DNA from: M3007 sp964539805
GTDB lineage: Bacteria > Bacteroidota > Bacteroidia > Chitinophagales > Saprospiraceae
Assembly (NCBI GenBank): GCA_964539805.1
Contig: CAZIKN010000027.1
Location: forward strand, 1-50,970
Length of the DNA: 50,970 nucleotides
Reading direction: 5' to 3'
In this document: in pieces, positions 18,698 through 27,442 of the stretch
Layout: every line of letters begins with the position of its first letter
Numbering within the stretch: position 1 is the first letter of the stretch
The notes under the pieces: generated by a model
Seen by the model: only the letters and a program-made list of their open reading frames with translations
What the model was told of the DNA's origin: nothing
Database searches by the model: none
Translations under genes and position numbers: made by a program

Positions 18698-19306
18698 TCA
18701 AATATGCTTGTGTATCGCTTCTATGTCCTTGTCTATAAGGAGCGTGACGGCTATTTGTGTTTTTTCAAAAGCGGTTTTGGCCTTTTCAAGTTTTTCCGTT
18801 TCTGTTTTGGCGCTTTCTTCGGCCTGTTGAATCCGGTTGAGGTAGTCGGCTATTTCGTCCTGAAGGCGCGCTACTTCTGCCTTGTGGCGCTCTATCTGAT
18901 CGCGCAGGCGCTTCACTTCTTCTAAGCGCGAGGTGATCTTGGTCTGGTTCTGGTTTTCGAGGGCAAGGTCAAATTGTTCCCGCTCTTTGGCCAGCAGATT
19001 GCGGTAATAGGCGGCAGTTTCCAATAGTTTTTCTTTGGTTAGGCCCACTTGTGCGGCAGTGGTATAGGCGCTTTTGTGTGCCGTGGCTTCATCAATGTTC
19101 ATTTGAAGCAGGGCGGTCACGGCGCGTTTGTACTCAAAGTAATCAAAACCGGGCAGGTTGTTCTTTTCAATGGCAGCCGTGAGAAATTCAAGGCTGCGTT
19201 CGTCCATGCCTTCGGCAGAAAAAAGGGCTTTTGTGGTAAGCATATCGTTGGGTGTGATTTTGAGGGGCGAATGTAGCGGGCTTCCGTTGTTTTCCGTTTT
19301 TTTCAT
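18698..19306 (-). CDS. Coiled-coil protein of unknown function
   Basis: A 202-aa soluble protein with no signal peptide. Residues 1-90 are a mixed helical region (LTTKALFSAEGMDERSLEFL, FEYKRAVTALLQM). Residues about 100-185 form a long coiled coil with heptads (RLEEVKRLRDQIERHKAEVA, LQDEIADYLNRIQQAEES). No enzyme motif is visible. The gene starts next to a perfect 16-bp palindrome (19316-19331) and its stop codon lies at the edge of the 43-bp repeat array. The arrangement resembles small helical proteins seen in Bacteroidota with no assigned role. Confidence that it is a real gene is high; its function is unknown. Confidence 0.8.
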   Translation of the reverse strand: MKKTENNGSPLHSPLKITPNDMLTTKALFSAEGMDERSLEFLTAAIEKNNLPGFDYFEYKRAVTALLQMNIDEATAHKSAYTTAAQVGLTKEKLLETAAYYRNLLAKEREQFDLALENQNQTKITSRLEEVKRLRDQIERHKAEVARLQDEIADYLNRIQQAEESAKTETEKLEKAKTAFEKTQIAVTLLIDKDIEAIHKHI

Positions 19307-19315
19307 CTATAATTT

Positions 19316-19331
19316 GTCGAATTAATTCGAC
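19316..19331. promoter_or_regulatory. Perfect 16-bp palindrome, possible operator
   Basis: GTCGAATTAATTCGAC is perfectly self-complementary and lies 9 bp upstream of the coiled-coil gene's start (minus strand). It is a good candidate for a dimeric repressor site, but only one copy is seen. Confidence 0.35.
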
Positions 19332-19415
19332 GATCATATCTGCTGGCTCATGTTCTCCATCGGCTGACAGTGTCGGTTGACAGCATTGGACAGGCCACCC
19401 CTAAAGTTCATCTGG

Positions 19416-19441
19416 CGATGTTTTACATTTAAGTTACATCG
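19416..19441. promoter_or_regulatory. Inverted repeat CGATGT...ACATCG before the S41 peptidase gene
   Basis: CGATGT and ACATCG flank 14 nt, and the element TCGTTTTACATT is repeated just downstream (19439-19450), echoing GATGTTTTACATT. It may be a regulator site in the divergent 19307-19516 region. No TAnnTTTG box was found next to it. Confidence 0.25.
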
Positions 19442-19516
19442 TTTTACATTTTTTGAAGCCAAATGCTCCCTCAAAGCAGTAGAATTGCAAAAAAATTGGA
19501 TTCAAAAATAACTATT

Positions 19517-21289
19517 ATGCCAAAAATAAAGGCCATTGCCAAAGTGTTGCTCCTGTCTTACTGCTTCGGGCTGTCGTCCTGTATGCTCAAAAAAAACGCA
19601 GAAACAGCAACAAAAAGCCCAATAAGTGAGGAAGCCGAAGCCCCAAAAAAGTCCATTGTACAAAAGATAAAGGAGCGCGCGCATTTGCCTGTTGGCGAAC
19701 GAATTGCGTGGTACCATCAGCTGAAACAGGAAAACAGCAGGGAATACAGTTTTGAGAACGAAGACGAACTCACGATGTATGGTTACGCCATGCTGTGGGA
19801 GAACAAGGTAGCGGAGGCGATAGAGATTTTCAAGCTGATCGCTTCAGAATTTCCCAATTCTGCCAATGCCTATGATAGCCTTGGTGAAGCCTATCTAAAA
19901 AATGGAGACACAAGCCTTTCCTTAAAAAACTATGAAAAATCGCTGGCCATGAACCCCGACAATTTTAATGCAGAAGACCAAATTGAGCGCATTAAACATC
20001 CTGAAAAACCTGTTGAAAAACTCGCTGACAAGTTTGCACGCGTTTTTTCTGCAAAAGAATACCGCGAGGATTTAGATCAGTTGGGCAACACACTGCTGAA
20101 AGTACACCCAAATGCACTCAAATTCATCACGGAAAAGGATTTTTGGAAAATCATTGAGCAAAAAAAATCACTGATTGCCGAGGGCACTACTTTCGCTGAA
20201 TTTGCCTGGCATTGCAGTGAAATTATTGCCAGTATCCACTGTTCACATACAGAAATGGGCAGGTTTTTTATTGAAAACGAGATGTTGCCCAATCACCTGA
20301 AATTTCCACTGCTCACGCGTTTGGTGGACGGAAAACTGTACGTCATTGATCCTCTTGATAATGCGGGCACCATCAATACAAAAGACGAAATATGGAGCAT
20401 CAACGGTGTGCTTGTTACTCAACTGATAGATAAAATTTATCCGCACATCACCGCGCAAGGTTTTATAACCACTACCAAACGGCATGTTTTTAATATGTGG
20501 TCAAGGGTTCTGATTCCCTATGCACTCGGCTTTCCCGAAACGTATTCCATTGTATTAAAAGGCAAAAGCGCACCCATCACTTTGAACAAAGCGAGGGGCG
20601 AAATAAAACCGCGCAGCAATCCCATTTACCGCTGTAACGATGGTCTGTGCCTTGAATTTTTAGACGACCACAAGACTGCAGTCATGAGCATCACCACGTT
20701 CAACTATTACGCGTTTAACGACCTCGATGTTTTTAAGGCATTTGTGGACAAAAGCATGGCCGAAATAAACAGCAAAGGCATTAAAAACCTGATTATTGAT
20801 GTTCGGTGGAATGGTGGTGGCTCCCAATCTGCAAGTATTCATTTGCTGCGGTATTTGGTCAAAAAACCCTTTGTGTATTATTCCAGAGCGGAGTTTGAAG
20901 GGAAAACAGGCAAAATAGAGGGAGAACAAACATTTACACCTTTTGAAAACCGGTTCAAAGGAAAATGTTATTTTATGATAGATGGATTAGGCAACTCCAC
21001 GACCGGACACTTTATGTCATTGGTCAAAGTATTGAACTTAGGGACAATCGTGGGCGAAGAACTCGGTTCCAATCAATTTTGTTCGGCCGGTCAAAAAATT
21101 TGCAGGCTTAAACACAGCAAGCTGGAATATTATGTGGCCAACAATACACACGAGTCAACGGCCACCTCGCTGCCGGATGAAACGGGTATTTTGCCCGATC
21201 ATTTTGTGTCCCAAACCATTGATGATTACTTGAAGGGGACAGATGCCGTTAAAGAATTTACCATCAAGCTGGCCCAAAAACAACGGTGA
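19517..21289 (+). CDS. Lipoprotein with TPR and S41 (C-terminal processing-like) peptidase domain
   Basis: 590 aa from MPKIKAIAK. An earlier ATG at 19463 is rejected because this start gives a lipoprotein leader with lipobox LSSC. Residues about 75-155 contain TPR repeats (NSANAYDSLGEAYLKNGD, LSLKNYEKSLAMNPDN). The S41 domain follows: LIIDVRWNGGGSQ (strand plus oxyanion loop), then DGLGNSTTGHFMSLVK, where Ser is the likely nucleophile, and TIVGEELGSNQFCSAGQ. It is probably periplasmic, tethered to a membrane. Family members cleave C-terminal tails or unknown peptides. The gene stands alone and converges with the UbiA-like gene. Confidence 0.86.
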   Translation: MPKIKAIAKVLLLSYCFGLSSCMLKKNAETATKSPISEEAEAPKKSIVQKIKERAHLPVGERIAWYHQLKQENSREYSFENEDELTMYGYAMLWENKVAEAIEIFKLIASEFPNSANAYDSLGEAYLKNGDTSLSLKNYEKSLAMNPDNFNAEDQIERIKHPEKPVEKLADKFARVFSAKEYREDLDQLGNTLLKVHPNALKFITEKDFWKIIEQKKSLIAEGTTFAEFAWHCSEIIASIHCSHTEMGRFFIENEMLPNHLKFPLLTRLVDGKLYVIDPLDNAGTINTKDEIWSINGVLVTQLIDKIYPHITAQGFITTTKRHVFNMWSRVLIPYALGFPETYSIVLKGKSAPITLNKARGEIKPRSNPIYRCNDGLCLEFLDDHKTAVMSITTFNYYAFNDLDVFKAFVDKSMAEINSKGIKNLIIDVRWNGGGSQSASIHLLRYLVKKPFVYYSRAEFEGKTGKIEGEQTFTPFENRFKGKCYFMIDGLGNSTTGHFMSLVKVLNLGTIVGEELGSNQFCSAGQKICRLKHSKLEYYVANNTHESTATSLPDETGILPDHFVSQTIDDYLKGTDAVKEFTIKLAQKQR

Positions 21290-21357
21290 AAAAGAGCAGG
21301 GTCGTCAGACCCCTCGCACGGCACCCGATATAGAAATAAATTAATTCAAAACTCACG

Positions 21358-22134
21358 TTAAACCAAGCACAAAAACTGCCACAGCATGAGGGCATCAATG
21401 CCCATTTTGCGCAGCTCATAGTTGTCCGGAAGGCTAAACATCAGGCGCAAAGCAACAGCCGCACACCCCAATGACAAACCCAGACGGAAGCAATCGGCCC
21501 ATGAATATAACAATAAAATTACGTTTCCGGCGGCACAACAAAAGGACAGGCATAAGAGACTATATATCAGGACGAATACTTGCCTTGACGTCAAAGAACG
21601 GACTAAGGTAGGCATGGCGATATCCCTGTCCCCATCCGCATCATGCAGGTCATAAGCCAGGGCAAGGGCCATGATGAAAGCGGAGCGCTCCGTAAAAAGC
21701 AGCCCTGCCGACACTACACTGATCTTGATTGTATCATGTGCCGTGACAAGGGGCAAAAGCACTGTGGTCATGGCCCATGCCACAGCCACACTAACGGGTT
21801 TTAGCAGCATCGAAAACCGCAGACCCGCAGCACCCGGGATCAGGCGTGGAGGCCCGTAGTACAGCAGCCAGACTACTCCGGTGATGACGGCAGTCCATCG
21901 TGCTGAAGCCGGCAAATACAGCCACAGAACACCCGAAATCAGTGCACAAAACAATGCACATACGCGCACCCAACGATAGGCGGACAAGAAATTGTAGGCA
22001 AAAAGGGCCGCAAAAAACACATGCCCCACCAAAGCATCAGCTTGTAAGGGCAACTGCATAGCCCAACGGGTTTGGGTCAGCATGGCCACTGCACAGGTGG
22101 CCGTGAGCAGGAATGAGGGTATTTTTTTTACCAA
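21358..22134 (-). CDS. UbiA-like polytopic membrane protein
   Basis: A 258-aa protein with about 8 hydrophobic segments. A loop after the fifth or sixth segment reads YDLHDADGDRDIAMPTL, resembling the second Asp-rich motif (D-x-x-D...D) of UbiA prenyltransferases. The first Asp-rich motif is not evident (FFAALFAYNFLSAYR instead), so prenyltransferase activity is doubtful and it may be a diverged member. It is the last gene of a minus-strand run after the lipoprotein (21-bp gap) and ppgK. Confidence 0.65.
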   Translation of the reverse strand: MVKKIPSFLLTATCAVAMLTQTRWAMQLPLQADALVGHVFFAALFAYNFLSAYRWVRVCALFCALISGVLWLYLPASARWTAVITGVVWLLYYGPPRLIPGAAGLRFSMLLKPVSVAVAWAMTTVLLPLVTAHDTIKISVVSAGLLFTERSAFIMALALAYDLHDADGDRDIAMPTLVRSLTSRQVFVLIYSLLCLSFCCAAGNVILLLYSWADCFRLGLSLGCAAVALRLMFSLPDNYELRKMGIDALMLWQFLCLV

Positions 22135-22155
22135 GATATAACATTCGAGCTGGTT

Positions 22156-22887
22156 CTACTCCACCCCCGCTCTTCTTTCCAATTCCGCCATGGGGAAAAG
22201 GTCGTTCAGGCGGTATTCATATTGGAGCGGGCCGTATGATTTTCGGTACTGCACCAGGCCGAGACCTTCCGCGTAGAGTTCTTCACCATCGCCCTTTAGG
22301 TCATCACTGCTTCCTTTGCCATAGCGAATGGTCTCGCGCAGGGCGAACCGTACAGTAGGGTATCGTTCGCCGCGAAAGGTATAGTCCGGCCCTTCGCCGA
22401 GGAAAAGGCGCATGCGGGTGACGTGTATGGTCAGGGCAGGCTCATCGGGTGGGTTGTATTTGAGGCTAAAGCGGGTGGCTGTTGAGGAGTCTTGCACCAC
22501 GAATGGGAATACTTCGTTGGTTTCCAAGCGCGTGCGGATTTGTTTTTGTTTGCCATCATCATTTGCTGCAGGCTCATAGAGGAAGTATTCTTTGGCCTGT
22601 GCGCCGGTTTCGCTTATGGCTTCGCGCAAGATCTGGCAAATCTGAAATTTTTCATCATAATAAGTACCGGCGAGATACAGTCCGCTATCCCGCCGAAAAC
22701 TGCGGTAATACCAATATTCGGTCGTGACGGAATCACCTTGTTCCGACACATACTCATAGACCTGGCCTTGCCGCAATTGCTCCACCGGGAAATAGTAGGC
22801 CCTGATGTTGCGTTTTTTTTCAGCGGTACAAGAACCAAGCACCAAAGCAATCAAAGCTATGAAAATCAGGTATTTATTATATCCCAT
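22156..22887 (-). CDS. Lipoprotein of unknown function
   Basis: 243 aa from MGYNKYLIF. An upstream in-frame ATG at 22977 would overlap ppgK and lacks a leader. The signal peptide ends in the lipobox VLGSC (Cys about 19), so it is lipid-anchored. The mature part is beta-rich with many aromatics (YYFPVEQLRQGQVYEYVSE, TTEYWYYRSFR, GTYYDEKFQI). I recognise no domain. It lies between ppgK (55 bp upstream) and the UbiA-like gene, and is likely co-transcribed with both. Confidence 0.75.
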   Translation of the reverse strand: MGYNKYLIFIALIALVLGSCTAEKKRNIRAYYFPVEQLRQGQVYEYVSEQGDSVTTEYWYYRSFRRDSGLYLAGTYYDEKFQICQILREAISETGAQAKEYFLYEPAANDDGKQKQIRTRLETNEVFPFVVQDSSTATRFSLKYNPPDEPALTIHVTRMRLFLGEGPDYTFRGERYPTVRFALRETIRYGKGSSDDLKGDGEELYAEGLGLVQYRKSYGPLQYEYRLNDLFPMAELERRAGVE

Positions 22888-22942
22888 GTTTGGGTCAGGA
22901 GGCTCAAGTCGGCCACAAATGTTCCTTCTATGCCATCCATTA

Positions 22943-23689
22943 TTATTGTGCCTGTTCCGCAGCGTATGCTGCGGCACCTATGATGCCTGCATTGTTCAGC
23001 ATTTTGGCAGGCACCACGCGGGCCTTGGTGTGCAGTTGATCCTTGTAGGAGTCAAAAAACTTGCTTTCACCGCCACCTAAGATAAAAAGATCGGGCGAAA
23101 ACAAACGCTCCATGTGCAACAGGTACTCGTTGAAGCGGTCAGCCCACTCCCTGCGACTGATCTTCAGGCGCTCGCGTGCGCCCGAGGAGGCATAGAGCTC
23201 GGCTGATTTGCCGTTTTTCCACATCAGATGGCCAAGTTCCGTGTTGGGCACCAGCACGCCATTGTAAAAGAGCGCGGAACCAAGGCCGGAGCCAATGGTA
23301 ATCAAAAACACAAGACCTTTTTCTTCCCGGCCTCTACCAAAGCGCATTTCGGCCACTCCTGCTGCATCGGCATCATTCGTGGCGAACACCCTGCATCCGC
23401 TTGCGCTGCCAAAGACCTCCTCTATGTTTGTTCCAATCCAGGATTGGTCTATGTTGGCTGCGGAGAGCGCTACTCCTTGTTTTACAATAGAAGGGAAACC
23501 ACAGCCTACTGCGCCTTTGTACCCGAAGAAGCGGGTGATCTCCGCAAAAGCCTCCCCCATGGCTTCCGGTGTGGAGGGGTATGGGGTAGGCACCCGAAAG
23601 CGCTCCCCGAGGAGTTTGCCTTTTCCCAGATCTACCAGCGCGCCTTTTATGCCTGATGCGCCTACGTCAATGCCCAATATGGCGTCCAT
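22943..23689 (-). CDS. ppgK: Polyphosphate glucokinase (ROK family)
   Basis: A 248-aa kinase of normal length for PpgK, which phosphorylates glucose with polyphosphate and/or ATP. The N-terminal phosphate motif is GIDVGASGIKGALVDL (about 5-20). Also present are VGCGFPSIVKQG, the catalytic-Asp region ATNDADAAGVAE (about 104-115), LITIGSGLGSALF, and ELGHL near 150. Its start codon is preceded by the octamer tract at 23695-23739. It is probably co-transcribed with the lipoprotein and UbiA-like genes downstream. Confidence 0.9.
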   Translation of the reverse strand: MDAILGIDVGASGIKGALVDLGKGKLLGERFRVPTPYPSTPEAMGEAFAEITRFFGYKGAVGCGFPSIVKQGVALSAANIDQSWIGTNIEEVFGSASGCRVFATNDADAAGVAEMRFGRGREEKGLVFLITIGSGLGSALFYNGVLVPNTELGHLMWKNGKSAELYASSGARERLKISRREWADRFNEYLLHMERLFSPDLFILGGGESKFFDSYKDQLHTKARVVPAKMLNNAGIIGAAAYAAEQAQ

Positions 23690-23694
23690 AACTG

Positions 23695-23739
23695 AATGTG
23701 ATAATGTACGAATGTGATAATGTGATAATGTGATAATGA
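23695..23739. repeat. Octamer tract (ATTATCAC)n before the ppgK start
   Basis: Read on the minus strand, at least four ATTATCAC octamers in CATT-linked register, one block separated by CGTAC, end 5 nt before the ppgK ATG. It fills most of the 57-bp gap between pdxA and ppgK. It belongs to the same repeat family as 2316-2485 and 28193-28258. Confidence 0.8.
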
Positions 23740-23746
23740 CGCTACA

Positions 23747-24844
23747 CTATTCTTCAGGCAAAACCACTTCCAATACTTCGTCCTCACCGGTTTCGTCCAT
23801 CAAGGTCTTTTGTTTGCGGCGCTCCAATGAATCAGCCCGCATATCATAGTAGTCGCGGCGGTTGCGCACGATTTCGGCAGCCAGATAAATAGCCTTGATC
23901 AGCGAGGTCTCGTCTGCTTCCCCTTTGCCGGCAATGTCGTATGCTGTGCCGTGATCCGGAGAGGTGCGCACGGCTGCCAAGCCTGCGGAATAGTTTACAC
24001 CGGCACCGAAGGAAAGGGCCTTGAAGGGGACCAGGCCCTGGTCATGGTACATGGCTAAAATGCCATCGAATTTATGGTATTGCCCGGAACCAAAAAAACC
24101 GTCTGCCGGAAAAGGGCCGAAGGCCATGATGCCTTTTTGCTTGGCCTCATTGATGGCAGCGGCAATGATTTTTTCATCCTCATCACCGATAGCCCCTTCG
24201 TCGCCGGCATGTGGGTTGAGACCAAGCACAGCAATGGTTGGGCGGTCAATATTGAAGTCAACCTTTAGGGTTTCAGCCATGATGAGTATTTTGCGCAATA
24301 CTTTTTCTTTGGTCACCGCTGCGGCTACCTCGCGCAGGGGCAGGTGGTTGGTTACCACGCCCACGCGCAGGCCATCGGACACCATGAGCATCAGAGAGTC
24401 TTTTGCTTTAAATTCGCTGGTGATGTATTCCGTGTGGCCTATGAAGGGGAACTTGGCCATTTGCATGGCCTTTTTGTTGATAGGGGCTGTGACAAGGGCA
24501 TCCAGTACCCCGGCTTTGAGGTCTTTTACGGCGCGTTCAAGGGCCATAAAAGCACATCGCCCACTCACATCGGAGGGTTTGCCCAAGGTGATGTTTACAT
24601 TGTCGGCCCAGCAGTTGATGATGTTGAACCGGTCGCTTATAGCCTCGGAAGGGTGGTTTACAGTATTGAACTGTACATTTTCCTGTGTAATGATATTCTT
24701 GTGGTAGGCCACTACTTTGGCACTACCATAAATGACCACATTAAATTTTGGTGCGGCTTTTTTTAAGCCAATGGCCTTGAGAATGACTTCCAATCCGATG
24801 CCATTAATATCGCCACAGGTAATGCCTATATTGATTTGACTCAT
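23747..24844 (-). CDS. pdxA: 4-hydroxythreonine-4-phosphate dehydrogenase
   Basis: A 365-aa enzyme of pyridoxal-phosphate synthesis that oxidises 4-phosphohydroxy-L-threonine using NAD(P)+. The family start motif is GITCGDINGIGLEV (about 7-20). The metal-binding histidines are present: FIGHTEY, LNPHAGDEG and MYHDQGLVPFK. The C-terminal HGTAYDIAGKGEAD is typical. The extra acidic tail (GEDEVLEVVLPEE) exceeds the usual about 330 aa. This is the intact one of two copies: the first about 263 codons are repeated upstream in the truncated copy. It lies directly downstream of that copy. Confidence 0.93.
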   Translation of the reverse strand: MSQINIGITCGDINGIGLEVILKAIGLKKAAPKFNVVIYGSAKVVAYHKNIITQENVQFNTVNHPSEAISDRFNIINCWADNVNITLGKPSDVSGRCAFMALERAVKDLKAGVLDALVTAPINKKAMQMAKFPFIGHTEYITSEFKAKDSLMLMVSDGLRVGVVTNHLPLREVAAAVTKEKVLRKILIMAETLKVDFNIDRPTIAVLGLNPHAGDEGAIGDEDEKIIAAAINEAKQKGIMAFGPFPADGFFGSGQYHKFDGILAMYHDQGLVPFKALSFGAGVNYSAGLAAVRTSPDHGTAYDIAGKGEADETSLIKAIYLAAEIVRNRRDYYDMRADSLERRKQKTLMDETGEDEVLEVVLPEE

Positions 24845-26013
24845 ACAATCTAAGTTTGATTTTTGGGTTTGAGCTGTTTATAGATTTTTAATATAATTTT
24901 TCAAAAAAGCAAACATCAGTCGAACGCCCACCCCGCTGCCTTCCTTGGTGCGGTAGGTGTTGCCTGATCGCAAAAAGGCAGGGCCGGCAATGTCAAAATG
25001 CAGCCAGGGATAGCCTTCGGTAAAGTGTTCCAAAAAATGCCATCGAATTTATGGTATTGCCCGGAACCAAAAAAACCGTCTGCCGGAAAAGGGCCGAAGG
25101 CCATGATGCCTTTTTGCTTGGCCTCATTGATGGCAGCGGCAATGATTTTTTCATCCTCATCACCGATAGCCCCTTCGTCGCCGGCATGTGGGTTGAGACC
25201 AAGCACAGCAATGGTTGGGCGGTCAATATTGAAGTCAACCTTTAGGGTTTCAGCCATGATGAGTATTTTGCGCAATACTTTTTCTTTGGTCACCGCTGCG
25301 GCTACCTCGCGCAGGGGCAGGTGGTTGGTTACCACGCCCACGCGCAGGCCATCGGACACCATGAGCATCAGAGAGTCTTTTGCTTTAAATTCGCTGGTGA
25401 TGTATTCCGTGTGGCCTATGAAGGGGAACTTGGCCATTTGCATGGCCTTTTTGTTGATAGGGGCTGTGACAAGGGCATCCAGTACCCCGGCTTTGAGGTC
25501 TTTTACGGCGCGTTCAAGGGCCATAAAAGCACATCGCCCACTCACATCGGAGGGTTTGCCCAAGGTGATGTTTACATTGTCGGCCCAGCAGTTGATGATG
25601 TTGAACCGGTCGCTTATAGCCTCGGAAGGGTGGTTTACAGTATTGAACTGTACATTTTCCTGTGTAATGATATTCTTGTGGTAGGCCACTACTTTGGCAC
25701 TACCATAAATGACCACATTAAATTTTGGTGCGGCTTTTTTTAAGCCAATGGCCTTGAGAATGACTTCCAATCCGATGCCATTAATATCGCCACAGGTAAT
25801 GCCTATATTGATTTGACTCATACAATCTAAGTTTGATTTTTGGGTTTGAGCTGTTTATAGATTTTTAATATAATTTTTCAAAAAAGCAAACATCAGTCGA
25901 ACGCCCACCCCGCTGCCTTCCTTGGTGCGGTAGGTGTTGCCTGATCGCAAAAAGGCAGGGCCGGCAATGTCAAAATGCAGCCAGGGATAGCCTTCGGTAA
26001 AGTGTTCCAAAAA
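24057..26013. repeat. Perfect 977-bp tandem duplication
   Basis: Copy 1 is 24057-25036 and copy 2 is 25034-26013, with a 3-bp AAA overlap at the junction. I see no differences. The unit carries the 3' 159 bp of the leucyl aminopeptidase gene, the 33-bp gap, and the 5' 788 bp of pdxA. Both source genes remain complete; the duplication only adds a truncated pdxA and a 3' fragment of the aminopeptidase gene. Confidence 0.92.
24916..25821 (-). pseudogene. Truncated second pdxA copy
   Basis: It has the normal pdxA start and the first about 262 residues (identical to the intact copy) through KFDGI, then runs into the duplicated 3' end of the aminopeptidase gene in a wrong frame, adding 39 unrelated residues before the stop. 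The third metal-binding motif MYHDQG and the C-terminal dimer region are lost, so it should be inactive. If expressed it might still form mixed dimers with the intact protein. Confidence 0.9.
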
Positions 26014-27297
26014 CTTTCCTGCGGTGATCATGCCTGCGTTCACAGAACCTACATTTTTGATGTCGGCGGTGTTGCTTTTGAGTTCATCGCCATATTCTTT
26101 CCAGAGGGGGAGTTCTACCAGGCGCTCATAGGTCTGATTGCCCGCCAGTTCAAGCCCTTCTTTTATGTTCTTGGGGGCATTGCCCATGTAGCAGGTAGCA
26201 AAATTGCCCAGCGCCCTGACTGCGGCGCCTGTGAGGGTGGCAAAATCAAGCACGAGCATAGGCTCATATTTTTTGGCATAATGCAGGGCATCGGCCAAAA
26301 GCAGGCGGCCTTCGGCGTCAGTGTTCATCACTTCCACGGTCTTGCCGGAGTACATGCGGATAATATCCCCGGGGGCAAAGGCTTTTGCCCCGATACGGTT
26401 GTCTGTAATGGCCACTAAGCCCATGATGTGCAGGGGCAGCTTTGACTGTGCCACAATAGCCATGGTGCCGGCAACGGTAGCCCCGCCTGCCATGTCGCAC
26501 TTCATGTAATCCATGCCTTCAGTGGGCTTGAGGCTTAATCCACCGGTATCATACACCACACCTTTGCCTACCAGCACAATGGGCTTGGCATTGAGGGCAT
26601 TGGCAGGTTTCCATTCCAGTATGGAAAACTGTGGTGGGGCATCGCTGGCCTGGCTAACGGCGAGAATGCCGCCCATTTTCAGGCTTTCAATCTGTAATTT
26701 CCCCAATGTTTCTACTGAAAAGCCATAGGTTTTGCCCATTTTTTCGATGGATTGGGCCAATTGTTCGGTACTTTGGGCCGAATGGGGCTCATTGACCAAA
26801 TCGCGGGTTTCAAAAACAACCTGAATCAGGTCATTCAGCTCGCGTGCCCGATCCGCATCTGCGTTTATGAGGCGGATCTCACGCAAAGGTTTTTCTTTTT
26901 TCTCCGGCTCATTAAAAAACTTCAAAAACTGATAGCTGCCCAGGGCTAATCCTTCCACATAATCAAAAATGCTGACGTTTTGTGAAAAGCTGTGGACAGC
27001 GATGGTTTCAATTTTGTAGTGCCGCAGGTCGCGGAGCAGCTCGTGTCCGGCATTACGCGCCATTTCGGAAGCGGAACAGGGGTCTTTTTCGTGCTTGAAT
27101 ATGCGGATTGCAATTGATCCGTTTTGGCGGGGAAAGAAGAAATTGTTGACATCACGATTAGCAGCGGAGCTGACAAAATCAAACTCAGCCACCGGAAGAA
27201 GACCGCGAATGGCTTCCAAGTGATCTTTATCCGCCAAAATGACTTGGCTGGTTTCTTGTGTACCGTCGGGGACGGCTATTATTTTAACTCGTTTCAC
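25855..27297 (-). CDS. pepA: Leucyl aminopeptidase (M17)
   Basis: A 480-aa two-metal cytosolic aminopeptidase. The C-terminal catalytic domain starts near residue 180. The metal-site signature NTDAEGRL is near 337, the active-site region GKGVVYDTGGLSLKP is near 250, and MKCDMAGG follows. The C-terminus (HFDIAGPAFL, GSGVGVRL) is complete. The N-terminal about 160 residues form the variable macro-like domain. Upstream, a 145-bp gap separates it from the CBS-pair gene. The 3' 159 bp are repeated downstream in the tandem duplication. Confidence 0.92.
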   Translation of the reverse strand: MKRVKIIAVPDGTQETSQVILADKDHLEAIRGLLPVAEFDFVSSAANRDVNNFFFPRQNGSIAIRIFKHEKDPCSASEMARNAGHELLRDLRHYKIETIAVHSFSQNVSIFDYVEGLALGSYQFLKFFNEPEKKEKPLREIRLINADADRARELNDLIQVVFETRDLVNEPHSAQSTEQLAQSIEKMGKTYGFSVETLGKLQIESLKMGGILAVSQASDAPPQFSILEWKPANALNAKPIVLVGKGVVYDTGGLSLKPTEGMDYMKCDMAGGATVAGTMAIVAQSKLPLHIMGLVAITDNRIGAKAFAPGDIIRMYSGKTVEVMNTDAEGRLLLADALHYAKKYEPMLVLDFATLTGAAVRALGNFATCYMGNAPKNIKEGLELAGNQTYERLVELPLWKEYGDELKSNTADIKNVGSVNAGMITAGKFLEHFTEGYPWLHFDIAGPAFLRSGNTYRTKEGSGVGVRLMFAFLKNYIKNL

Positions 27298-27442
27298 AAC
27301 AAAAATTCAAACAGAGGAGACAACTTGAAAAGTTGATATAACATTACTTAGAGTCTGACAATCAATGAATTGTCATCTCAAAAGGGTTTTTTGGTCACCT
27401 AAAGGAGCGCAAAGGTAACAATTGTTTGGTAATGTGACGGTT

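Noticed and set aside
18487..18925. Several overlapping plus-strand open frames in the 43-bp repeats (QINKST-type repeats)
   Set aside because: 43 is not a multiple of three, so the repeat is open in all three frames by chance; there is no start context, and the coiled-coil gene on the other strand explains the rest.
21290..21357. Hairpin GGGTC-GTCA-GACCC as a terminator between convergent genes
   Set aside because: The stem is only 5 bp and is not followed by a T-run, so it is not listed as a feature.
24021..24707. Plus-strand 228-aa open frames in both copies of the 977-bp unit
   Set aside because: They are antisense to pdxA; the two identical frames simply reflect the duplication.
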